Part shown: positions 18,947 to 26,618 of the stretch, one piece after another
Layout of the letters: each line of letters begins with the position of its first letter
Numbering within the stretch: position 1 is the stretch's first letter
Source of the DNA: Symbiodinium natans
Taxonomy: Eukaryota > Sar > Dinophyceae > Suessiales > Symbiodiniaceae
Assembly (NCBI GenBank): GCA_905221605.1
Contig: CAJNDS010001045.1
Coordinates: forward strand, 1 to 30,000
Length of the DNA: 30,000 nt
Reading direction: 5' to 3'
Program-made: the position numbers and the translations under genes
The notes under the pieces: model-generated
The model's database searches: none
Told to the model about the DNA's origin: nothing
Seen by the model: only the letters and a program-made list of their open reading frames with translations

Positions 18947-19035
18947 AGGTTTAGGGTTTAGCGTTTAAGTAGGGTTAAGGGTTTAGGGTTTAGGGTTTAG
19001 GGTTTAGTGTTTAAGTAGGGTTAAGGGTTTAGGAT
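18947..19035 (+). repeat. TTTAGGG block with a duplicated TTTAAGTAGGGTTAAGGG segment
   Basis: The segment GTTTAAGTAGGGTTAAGGG occurs at about 18963 and 19009 with ordinary heptamers between. This is a higher-order duplication inside a telomere-like block, and it is the last such block before 29.46 kb. Confidence 0.85.
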
Positions 19036-19535
19036 AGTATACCCCCTAGTGGCATGGACCTTTAGGGTCTATTTGGCACTTCCTTTTTGTTTGCTATTTA
19101 AACGGTTCAATTCACACATACAATTTGTGGGGTTTAGGTTTAAGGCAAAATTTATGGCTTAGGGCTAGTTCGGTTCACGGCTCAGGGCTCCCATGTTTGG
19201 CATCACATCTCTTATTTTCCTAGGGCTTCGCCACCTACCTCTCATTCCGTTTTCCATTCAACCCTCGTCTAAGGGTCTGGTGTTTGCGATAAATATACTA
19301 CTTTAGAAAATCAATAATAACATAAATAACGCTAACTACAGGAGCTGCTGGAAATGACAAACCCTGAGCGCCCTCAAGTGTGTTGCTTTAATGAAGACGA
19401 TAATATACTCTTTTGTTGATAAATATTCCCATGACCATATTGTTGTTTCAGCCGCTTTTAGCCTTTTCCTATTAGTGTTGTTTTTGTTTACCTGATATAA
19501 CACCAAGGAAGGGGAAAGGGAAAACACCACTTCAT
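19036..19535. other. AT-rich unique DNA, no supported gene
   Basis: Telomere-like blocks stop at about 19035 and base composition becomes A/T-richer. A 64-codon minus frame (19336-19530) has no recognisable domain. Confidence 0.5.
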
Positions 19536-19622
19536 CTCGATGTGTTTATCTCTCCTTTCCTTCCCTCTCAAGATTTTTCTTTTGTTAATCTCCCTCTCTC
19601 TCTCTCTCTCTTCTTCGCTCTG

Positions 19623-19676
<54 letters not shown>

Positions 19677-19735
19677 CCATCTCTTGCTCTCTCATCCCTC
19701 CCCTCCCCTCTTTCCTTCCTCCCCTCCTTTCCAAA
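19536..19735. repeat. (CT)n microsatellite in a pyrimidine-rich tract
   Basis: CTCTCT runs (densest about 19590-19676) inside a strand that is almost all C/T from 19545 to 19735. The long Ser/Leu-rich and Glu/Arg-rich open frames here are products of the dinucleotide repeat. Confidence 0.93.
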
Positions 19736-20285
19736 ACTTTCTGCGGAGAATAAGGACAACAGAGAACAAAAAGGAAAGATAGGATGAAGGCAGATGGTGG
19801 GGACAGGAAGGGAGAACTCCTCTTTCGCTCGGCTCACACGTTTTCTCTTCCCTTGCCTTCATCCTCTGCTCTTCTCCCTTTTCTCTTCATAAGAAGAAAG
19901 GACAAATGAAAGGAACCGAAAGCTCAGGGAAAGCAAGACGCCCTCGCTCTCATCATCTGCCCCTTCCTCGACTTCATTGCTCTATTCCTTGTTCTTCTCT
20001 CCTGTCTCATTGGTGATCAGTGATAAACCAAGACGAGCTTGCCGTTCTTTCATTTTCTTTTTCTGGTGGAAAGCTAAGAAGCAGGAAGGAGAGGAAGGAA
20101 AGTGGAGAAATAGAAAGAGAAGCAAGAACGGAAAGAACAATACGCAGAAATGACAGAGAGGAAGGGAGAACTGCAAGCCCAGCAGAAGAAGAAGAAGAAG
20201 ATAGAGAGAGAGAGAGAGAAGAGATGAAGATAAGATAAGGGTGAAAAGGTGAAAAGAATGAAAACAAAAATCTAACAGCAAAGTA
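19736..20285. other. Alternating purine-rich and pyrimidine-rich blocks
   Basis: The + strand switches repeatedly: purine-rich at about 19741-19815, pyrimidine-rich 19820-19890, purine-rich 19890-19940, pyrimidine-rich 19945-20010, purine-rich 20060-20260 with a GA run at 20202-20220. Open frames on both strands are compositional. No domain was seen. Confidence 0.75.
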
Positions 20286-20292
20286 GCTAAAC

Positions 20293-20580
20293 AAAACCTT
20301 CTGGCCTACCCCTTCAACTCTAAACCACCCTAAACCCTCGGTACATTGAGATATAACAGCACAGTTCCCGTAGCATGCTATATCAGAAACCATTTATTCC
20401 TACGAGACGTACAACCGCCTAAAACACGGTGACAAAAAATAAAACAGCGAGGCATCTGAAAAGACTTTCTGGCCTTCCCCTTCAACTCTAAACCACTAAA
20501 CCCTCGCTATATAAAGGCTTAACAGCACAGTTCCCGTAGCACGCTATGTCATTTCTTCTTACGAGACGCACAACATAAAC
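20293..20580 (+). repeat. Diverged tandem duplication, period about 160-168 bp
   Basis: TTCTGGCCTACCCCTTCAAC at 20299 recurs as TTCTGGCCTTCCCCTTCAAC at 20467. AACAGCACAGTTCCCGTAGC occurs in both copies (about 20355 and 20521), and TACGAGACG at 20401 and 20560. The spacing shrinks from 168 to 159 because of indels. Each copy includes a small CTAAACCACTAAACCCTCG-type telomere-like remnant. Confidence 0.88.
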
Positions 20581-21110
20581 CAAGGTTTCGTATACTTTTT
20601 GTAGTCAGGATGTGATATCCTGTTGCTTTGGACGAGTATTACGTAAGACTTTAAGCGCCTGTGGGTCTTGCGGATAATTGGAGAATAAGCATCATCCTTG
20701 ACAAATGATAACCATGATGGGAGACCTGTGGGAAGCATTGAGAATGAAAAAGCAAGATACTTGCGAGCAATTACTTGCAGCCTGTTGGAAGGTCTCAGGA
20801 AATCGCGAAAGGACATTTGCTCACAGTATTCTCGTGTCCCTGGGGCTTAAAGTAAATGATTTTCCGCATTACCCTATGCGCTCGAATACTTCTGAGTCTC
20901 ATGGTTCGTTCTCCGCTATCGGTATTTGATACGCCATACATTTATCCTATATACACACTTGATGTGGGCACCTATTCTACGTACTTTCTCTTTGCGTTTT
21001 GCTGACTGAGAGATGTTTTCGGGTGTGAAAAGGCCTTACGCGCCAACATCTGCTTCTGGACAACAAAGTAGAGATAATATGTTTTGTGAAGGGGGGGCCA
21101 AGACAGTGCT
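20581..21110. other. Low-repeat stretch, coding status undecided
   Basis: About 530 bp with no visible repeats. A 74-codon plus frame (20705-20929) and an 85-codon minus frame (20559-20816) overlap. Both have ordinary amino-acid composition, unlike the repeat-derived frames elsewhere, but I recognise neither. If an exon exists between 19 and 29 kb outside the duplicated units, this is one of the few places for it. Confidence 0.35.
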
Positions 21111-21130
21111 TAATCGACCCTGGGTTTGAC

Positions 21131-21565
21131 GATTGAAGATTGAAGACGCCGGGGAACTCTCCCCGGATTGATGATGCTCCGGGGAGAGTTCCCGGGCATC
21201 TTCAATCTTCAACCTTCAAACACAGGGCCGATTAAGCGCTCCACCTGCTGCTTAATCGGCCCTTGGATTGAAGATTGAATATTGAATATGCCGGGGAACT
21301 CTCCCAGGAGTATCTTCAACCCCAGACCCCTGCCGATTAAGCACTTCATCTGCCTAGTCGGCCCAGGGTTGAGAATCCAGGATTGAAGGTGCTCCGGGGA
21401 GAGTTCCCGGGCATGTTCAATCTTCAAACCCAGGGCCGATTAAGCAGGCGGAGCGCTCAATCGGCCTTGAGGCCGAAGGATCAGGATTGAAGATTCTCGG
21501 GGAGAGTTCCCCGGCATCGTCAACCCGATTAAGCAGCTGGAGCCCTTACTCGGCCCTGGGGTCCA
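21131..21565. repeat. Palindromic array, copy 1 (period about 100 bp)
   Basis: Two dyad motifs alternate. P is CCGGGGAGAGTTCCCGGG or its reverse orientation (near 21140, 21178, 21292, 21396, 21500). Q is GGGCCGATTAAGC followed by GCTTAATCGGCCC (best at 21225-21237 and 21250-21262, 13 bp perfect, 12-nt loop; weaker near 21333, 21434 and 21524). The motifs are linked by TTGAAGATTGAA / TTCAATCTTCAA segments that are themselves inverted. The first two P motifs form a 37-bp near-perfect hairpin with a short loop (21131 to about 21214). Confidence 0.9.
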
Positions 21566-21986
21566 GTAGTTCAATATTTCATATGCTCTGCTAAAGTCTG
21601 TAGAATTTTCAAGCCCCCCTCCCAAAGACCCATCTGTATTTTGGTGTTTGGGATACCGTAAGCCAAAGCTAAATGAAAGGGAAGAAGTCCCTTTTTCCTC
21701 TGCCAATCTTCTTCCTCCCACTCCTCTCTTCCTCTCCTATTCCTTTCTTAGCATAGAGCATGGAGTGATGAGAGGGAAGGGGTGAAAGCGGATGAGAAAA
21801 GTGACAGAGAGGGCAGGGCGAAATCTTCATTTCCTTGCCTTTTTCGTCCCTCTCACCTCTCCTTCTCATCGTTCTCTTGCTTTCTCGTTTGAGAAGGATG
21901 TGGACAGGGCATGGAACAAGGCGAGGGAAGGGGGGGGGGGCGAAATCGAGTGAGAAAGGATGGAACAAGGAAGAAATGAGGAAAAA
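21173..21986 (+). repeat. Duplicated block A, copy 1
   Basis: Corresponds to 25753-26610. It comprises most of the palindromic array, a short unique stretch (about 21566-21680), then alternating Y-rich and R-rich tracts ending in a G10-class run near 21931. Relative to copy 2 it lacks about 21 bp near 21520 and a purine-rich segment near 21900-21930. The open frames at 21440-21721 and 21669-21968 (minus) recur in copy 2 but look compositional. Confidence 0.93.
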
Positions 21987-22069
21987 TGGACAGGACAGGT
22001 CAGGTGTTTGGTTTGGCGACTACTATGTTGGCGGGCGGGGCTTGTCCGGCTTATAAAATCGGTTACGCC

Positions 22070-22205
22070 CTAATGACTTACCGTGGCTTACTAAGTGACT
22101 TAGGTGGCACTTAGCTTGTCCGCGGCATTAGCTTATAAGCGGACTTACGGACTTACGGACTTATGCAACTGGAGTTACAACTCCGAGCTAAGTCTGCCAC
22201 CCGGG
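22070..22205. repeat. ACTTA-rich subregion, left
   Basis: At least seven ACTTA occurrences, including three consecutive CGGACTTA-type units near 22140-22163, plus the palindrome GCTTATAAGC at 22131-22140. Confidence 0.6.
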
Positions 22206-22495
22206 CACGACCACGACGCGAGCACTAGACGGCCACGACACGGCCACGACATTCCCACGACGCGGCCCCAGAGCAACGACACGGCCACGACACGGCCACG
22301 ACATGCCCACGACATGCCCACGACACGCCCATGACGCAGCCCCGTGGCAAAGTGCCAAGCCGCCCGCGACACGGCCGCGACACGGCCACGACACGGCCAC
22401 GACACGGCCACGACATGCACGCGACAGGGCCCCAGAACAACGACACGCCCACGACACGGCCACGACATGCCCACGACACGCCCACGACATGTCGA
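22205..22495 (+). repeat. 11-bp minisatellite (GGCCACGACAC)
   Basis: Units GGCCACGACAC, GCCCACGACAT and relatives. A higher-order period of about 164 bp is visible: GGCCCCAGAGCAACGACAC near 22264 and GGCCCCAGAACAACGACAC near 22428. No frame contains a stop, so overlapping open frames appear on both strands (Arg/His/Asp/Thr-rich on plus, Cys/Arg/Gly/Val-rich on minus). These are repeat products. Confidence 0.95.
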
Positions 22496-22558
22496 GAGGC
22501 CCGACAAACAGAACAGCGCACTCATTGAATAGAAAGTCTGCCGCGAACCAGTTAGCTA

Positions 22559-22574
22559 GGACTTAGCTAAGTCC
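22559..22574. repeat. 16-bp perfect palindrome GGACTTAGCTAAGTCC
   Basis: Self-complementary with no spacer, containing the ACTTA motif in both arms, just right of the 11-bp minisatellite. Confidence 0.9.
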
Positions 22575-22800
22575 ACTTATATGGTACCACGGACGAAATT
22601 CCACGTTCCCACGAGCACGACTTATAAATGACTTAGCAACAACATATATTCTGGGTTATAACCCAAACGCAAGTGGCATTATAACTCTGCTATATTACTC
22701 ATAAACGCTTATAAACATCTGGCTCAGTTACGTTGACTTATAAGACAGTTTGCCTGAGTTGTAAGACTGGAAGTCCTACTTGTAAGTGTATACATAAACC
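22575..22800. repeat. ACTTA/CTTATAA-rich subregion, right
   Basis: ACTTA-type motifs at about 22575, 22619, 22630 and 22735, with several CTTATAA and GTTATAA motifs. The orientation is mostly the same as on the left side of the minisatellite. Confidence 0.5.
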
Positions 22801-23577
22801 ACTCAACCGCACCCCGCCAACATAGTACACGTACCTGGACCAGCAGAGCGACAAGCCCAAACCAAAGAGAAAAAGCAAATCCAAATCGCCCACCTCCCGC
22901 TCACCCATCTGAAAAAAAACAACAAAAATGCATCCGTAGCGAGTGTTCGCCTACGGTCAAATCGATCTACAGAGGTCCCGGCACATCCCTTGTCGAACAG
23001 GCAAAAAAGCAGAAACATAGCAAGGGGGGGTCGGGCTTGCCATTGGTGTTGGCATGTGGCCAAAACACCGCCACAAGGGGATCGTGTCCCCCTGCACCCT
23101 TCGGCTAGTCGTGCCAGCCAATCCCTTGACAGGCAAAATCCGACCACGACGTATCGACGCCTCCCCCCGCCACGAACCCGCCTTTTTCGTAGAAGCTGTC
23201 AACAGGCCCGATTTCGCCGATTCCGAACCGGCTGAAAACGACGACACACTCGCAACAGCATGTGAACAAGCGAGTGAGGGTACTCTGGGTGTGAAGTTAC
23301 CGCAAAAACCTCGAGAAGAACTTGACCGAGAGTATCTTCGTCCGACAGCCCACCCAGGAAGCTGCCCGACACGACACCGCTTCGAGAGAAGGCGGCGAAG
23401 GCACTCCATGAGCACCCCCCCCAACACCTTCCCCCGAACAAAGAAACCCAATGGCACGGGACCAGTGGAGCAAGACCGCAAGAGTGCGGATGCCGTTAAG
23501 AGAATTGGCGGCACTCTCACCCCATCAGTATAAAAGGCCCACCAAACTGTAACCAACCAAAGTGACAAAGGTGACAC
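22801..23577. other. Non-repetitive stretch with open frames on both strands, coding undecided
   Basis: The longest open frame outside the tandem duplication is on the minus strand (22957-23577, 206 codons). A 159-codon plus frame (23054-23533) lies opposite it. The plus product is charged and hydrophilic (stretches rich in Arg, Glu, Asp, Pro). The minus product is Ser/Val/Leu/Arg-rich with no clear membrane segment. Upstream of the plus frame the same register continues between three stops and includes a Lys/Pro/Ser-rich stretch (about 22826-22909), so a decayed reading frame is conceivable. I recognise no family in either. Confidence 0.25.
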
Positions 23578-23894
23578 CCCTCAGGGTATGGAGTTGGTCT
23601 CAGTAGGGGCACTACCTTACCCCTAGCTGAGTCCCTTCCATCGCCCACGTGGAGGCCTCCGCCGTCGGGGTGAGGAAACATGGCTCAGAAGAGGAAGCGA
23701 GAGATACCCTATCCCATCCCAATGTTGCTATATCTCAGGGGCCTCCCGAATGCAGGGGCCTTTAGAGGCTAGAGCTTCCAGTAGCATCCAACCCTCCCTC
23801 CCAGCTCGACATGAGACATTGCCTCTCCTCCCCTCCCCTCACCTCTTCCTTTCCTCGCAGAAAGAGACAGACCATAGTCCGCAATCTTATAATG

Positions 23895-23968
23895 CCCTTC
23901 ATTCTCCTTGCTTAACCTTGCCTTTTCTATCCCCCCACTTAATGGCAAAAGGAACAGAAGAGGAAAGG
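23895..23968 (+). repeat. Internal B repeat, copy 1
   Basis: CCCTTCATTCTCCTTGCTTA, CTTGCC, a C-run, CTTAATGGCAAAAGGAACAG, then GAAGAGGAAAG. It recurs at 24646-24724 and in the second B copy (from about 26853 and 27604). Confidence 0.88.
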
Positions 23969-24645
23969 CTCATGGGCTGGACACGAGAAAAGCGAGAGCG
24001 GGGTCAAGGAGGAGAACGAACATGGAAAAGAAAGGAAGGAGAGCTAGAGGGAAGATAGAGAGATAGAGAGGAGAAATGAAGGACAAAGACCGTGGAAGAA
24101 AGGCGTGAGCAATGCTCGGGACATAAGTGTAAGGGGTGAGGAAAAGGAACAGTGGATAACAAAAACAAGTGTCCTGCTTGACCCCTTTTTGTTCTCCAAG
24201 CGGCCCTCTTTTCACCATCGCTTCCTTCTTCCTCTCCTTCATTGTTTTTGTTTCCTTCACCCTGTTCCCCTATCTGTCGCTCTTCCACTGTCTTCCTTCT
24301 TCCTCTTCTCCCTAATTGTTGTCTCCTTCTCTTTGCTTCTCTATCTGTCTCCATCTCTCTCACTCCGGTGCTCCCCGGCGTTTTCTGTTCAATTGCTCAT
24401 CCTTTCTGACTTTACGAGGCGGACCCTGTACAAACGATGGGTCCTGTTCTGGACATGGTCCCGCACTGCCTCTTTCCACACACTCCAGACCCCTCTGAGC
24501 CGCCCCAAGAGTTTCGGGCGGCCTTCAGAGAGCGTCTCCCAGGGGCCTCCAAGAGCCCCCATATTGCCAAGAAGAAAAACCACACAGAGACATGTAGAGA
24601 AGTAGTTACGAGGAGCTGGAGAAGTCCTCCTTCCATCATATCATT

Positions 24646-24724
24646 CCCTTCATTCTCCTTGCTTAACCTTGCCCTTCTTCTACCCCCCCCCTACTTAATG
24701 ACAAAAGGAACAGAGGAAGAAAGG
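24646..24724 (+). repeat. Internal B repeat, copy 2
   Basis: The same order of motifs as 23895-23968, about 751 bp downstream. It differs mainly in the middle C-run and by GACAAAAGG for GGCAAAAGG. Confidence 0.88.
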
Positions 24725-25589
24725 GCCGCAAAAGGGACACAAGAAAGGGAGAGTGCAGAAAGCGGGCGCACGAAGAGCGAAAACGAAAGGAAGGAGAAAG
24801 AAAGCTTCTTAAAGACAATAGCATTCCGAAGAACAACGAAATCCTGTCATTTATTGAAATACTGGATGGACTCGTTGATTCCTTTTCAAATGAAGGGTTC
24901 TATCGTTCACGGTGTTCCTTAGAACAGGAGGGCCTTTCAGGACAACGCCCTCATCTGTATTCAACATAGGCAGGGCTACCTCTGATTAAGAATACACGGA
25001 ACGGTTCATTCTAAGAAAATAAACTCTCTCATTTCAATCGGAGCGGACGGACCCACTCATCTATCAAGAAAAGAGCCGAAAGCATTTGGGAGGAATTAAA
25101 ATACGAATGAGGGGCTATCGCAGTATCCTTTTGTCTTCTGACACGGATTCTTTGACAGAAGGGGTTCCTGCCTCTTGTTTCTTTCAAGAAAGGGAGGCTT
25201 TCGAGTGGCAAGGGGCGAACTCACGCCCACCCCAGTCTTTGGGGCCACTCTGAAAACAGCTTGGAGAGGACAGTTGCTTCTCTCTCCTTTTTCTGTTTCT
25301 CTATCTCTTGCTCCGTGTCTGTCGTTCTCCTTCCCTCCTTCTGCGAATCTGCTTCTTTCAATATCCACCAGGGCCCCGCCGTTTTCGGGTTCCTTGAAGG
25401 GGCTCCCTGAAAGGGCCTCCCAGGGGTTTGAGAGAAGACCGCGAAAGGGCAAAAGGGGACACTTCTTGAAGGATGTTGAATGGCAAGTAAAAAACGGGAG
25501 GGGCGAGGAGGAAAGAGGAAAGAACAAGAAGAAGGAAGAGGGGAAGAGAAAGGAATGATGGCAGGAAGGAGGGAAGGAGGCAGAGAGGG

Positions 25590-25633
25590 AGAGAGACAGA
25601 GAGAGAGAGAGAGACAGAGACAAAGAGAAGAGC

Positions 25634-25682
<49 letters not shown>

Positions 25683-25690
25683 CGAAAGAG
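25590..25690 (+). repeat. (GA)n microsatellite of B copy 1
   Basis: Nearly pure GA with CAGA and GCGA interruptions. Shorter than the corresponding tract at 28550-28665. Confidence 0.95.
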
Positions 25691-25752
25691 AAAAAGATGG
25701 AGAGAGATACGATGAATAAAAGAACCACACTCAGCTATTTAAAGGGTGTGAA

Positions 25753-26160
25753 GATGCTCCGGGGAGAATTCCCGGGCATCTTCAATCTTCAATCTTCAAA
25801 CACAGGGCCGATTAAGCACTCCACCTGCTGCTTAATCGGCCCTTGGATTGAAGATTGAATATTGAATATGCCGGGGAACTCTCCCCGGAGTATCTTCAAC
25901 ACCAAACCCCTGCCGATTAAGCACTTCATCTGCCTAACCGGCCCAGGGTTGAGAATCTAGGATTGAAGGTGCTCCGGGGAGAGTTCCCGGGCATGTTCAA
26001 TCTTCAAACCCAGGGCCGATTAAGCAGGTGGAGCGCTCAATCGGCCTTGAGGCCGAAGGATCAGGACTGAAGATGCGCGGGGAGAGCTTCCCGGCATCGT
26101 CAATCTTTAAGCTTCCAACCCAGGGCCGATTAAGCAGCTGGAGCGCTTACTCGGCGATGG
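25753..26160. repeat. Palindromic array, copy 2
   Basis: P motifs near 25758, 25871, 25976 and 26077 alternate with Q motifs near 25808, 25911, 26014 and 26125. The Q motif at 25807-25845 keeps the 13-bp stem with only a changed loop base or two. Confidence 0.88.
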
Positions 26161-26610
26161 GGTCCAGTAGTTCAATATTTCATATGCTCTGCTAAAGTCC
26201 GTAGCATTTTCAAGCCCCCCTCCCAAAGACCCATCTGTATTTTGGTGTTTGGGATACCGTAAACCAAAGCTAAATGAAAGGGAAGAAGTCCCTTTTTCCT
26301 CTGCCAATCTTCTTCCTCCCACTCCTCTCTTCCTCTCCTATTCCTTTCTTAGCATAGAGCATGGAGTGGTGAGAGGGAAGGGGTGAAAGCGGATGAGAAA
26401 AGTGACAGAGAGGGCAGGGCGAAATCTTCATTTCCTTGCCTTTTTCGTCCCTCTCACCTCTCCTTCTCATCGTTCTCTTGCTTTCTCGTTTGAGAAGGAT
26501 GTGGAAAGGAGGGAAGGGCAGGGCATGGAACAAGGCGGGCGAAGGCGGAACACAGAGAGGGGGGGGGGGCGAAATCGAGTGAGAAAGGATGGAACAAGCA
26601 AGAAATGAGG
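25753..26610 (+). repeat. Duplicated block A, copy 2
   Basis: Begins at GATGCTCC directly after B copy 1 ends and runs directly into B copy 2. The palindromic array here lacks the first inverted P motif of copy 1 and is better preserved near 26100-26130 (it keeps a CCCAGGGCCGATTAAGC segment missing in copy 1). Confidence 0.93.
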
Positions 26611-26618
26611 AAAAAAAG

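Larger units (their letters stand above)
1090..19035. repeat. Domain of interstitial telomere-like arrays with spacers
   Basis: About sixty blocks of TTTAGGG (G blocks) or CCCTAAA (C blocks) lie in this 18-kb stretch, separated by mostly unrelated spacers. Blocks not given their own entry include C at 3830-3870, 4842-4855, 5590-5650, 6058-6140, 6648-6688, 8205-8240, 10030-10104, 10364-10398, 11006-11055, 14835-14867, 15252-15300, 15980-16028, 16211-16258, 17678-17708 and 18513-18540; and G at 1395-1475, 4798-4834, 6560-6588, 7208-7245, 8695-8768, 9403-9447, 9747-9805, 10185-10275, 10912-10945, 12150-12210, 16441-16460, 17515-17565 and 18640-18665. Orientation runs are visible: mainly C from 12.9 to 14.5 kb and mainly G from 4.4 to 5.1 kb. 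Spacers above 300 bp (for example 3218-3830, 5051-5590, 6141-6560, 7246-7560, 10400-10910, 13790-14167) show no convincing gene. TTTAGGG is the telomere repeat of plants, many algae and coccidia. Confidence 0.93.
21986..23680. mobile_element. Unique 1.69-kb segment between A1 and B1, possible insertion
   Basis: Unit 2 joins A directly to B (near 26610-26619), but unit 1 has this segment at the same point. Its edges carry an imperfect direct repeat: TGAGGAAAAATGG at 21978-21990 and TGAGGAAACATGG at 23671-23683 (12 of 13 bases). Inside are repeated ACTTA motifs on both sides of an 11-bp minisatellite, a 16-bp palindrome, and about 780 bp of non-repetitive DNA. I find no terminal inverted repeat, LTR or recognisable transposase. 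It could be a non-autonomous element with a target-site duplication, or ancestral sequence lost from unit 2. Confidence 0.45.
23689..25749 (+). repeat. Duplicated block B, copy 1
   Basis: About 2.06 kb matching 26619-28728 almost base for base. Differences noticed: a 28-bp extra GC-rich segment in copy 2 near 26670-26700, different GA-tract lengths near the right end, and a handful of single-base changes (for example 24373, 24490, 25440). Contents: Y/R-rich tracts, an internal repeat (23895 and 24646), non-repetitive parts at about 24380-24600 and 24830-25260, and a GA microsatellite. The largest frames (24105-24605 plus, 166 codons; 25096-25728 minus, 210 codons) are Ser/Leu/Phe-rich through CT tracts, with no recognised domain. 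Confidence 0.95.

Noticed and set aside
19540-19837. Long Ser/Leu-rich (plus) and Glu/Arg-rich (minus) open frames
   Set aside because: They are translations of a CT/GA dinucleotide repeat that lacks stops in every frame. No unique domain is attached.
20705-20929. Small protein-coding gene of 74 codons
   Set aside because: Ordinary composition, but an 85-codon frame overlaps on the other strand, there is no recognisable domain or splice context, and this length is expected by chance.
21131-21565. CRISPR array (regular palindromic repeats)
   Set aside because: Repeats are not identical, spacing is about 100 bp with related rather than unique intervening sequence, no cas-like genes occur, and the window looks eukaryotic.
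22175-22566. Several overlapping His/Asp/Arg/Thr-rich and Cys/Arg/Gly/Val-rich frames
   Set aside because: An 11-bp repeat without stops opens all frames on both strands.
21986-23680. LTR retrotransposon
   Set aside because: No long terminal repeats, primer-binding site, polypurine tract with TG..CA ends, or reverse transcriptase motif could be found.
24105-24605. 166-codon plus frame conserved in both B copies
   Set aside because: Identity between copies is no evidence of selection because the whole block is nearly identical. The product is low-complexity Phe/Leu/Ser-rich with no recognisable domain.
25096-25728. 210-codon minus frame, repeated at 28053-28709 as 218 codons
   Set aside because: Half is (CT)n-derived Ser/Leu repeat and the rest is Y/R-rich. 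Its repetition only reflects the recent block B duplication, and length changes follow the microsatellite.
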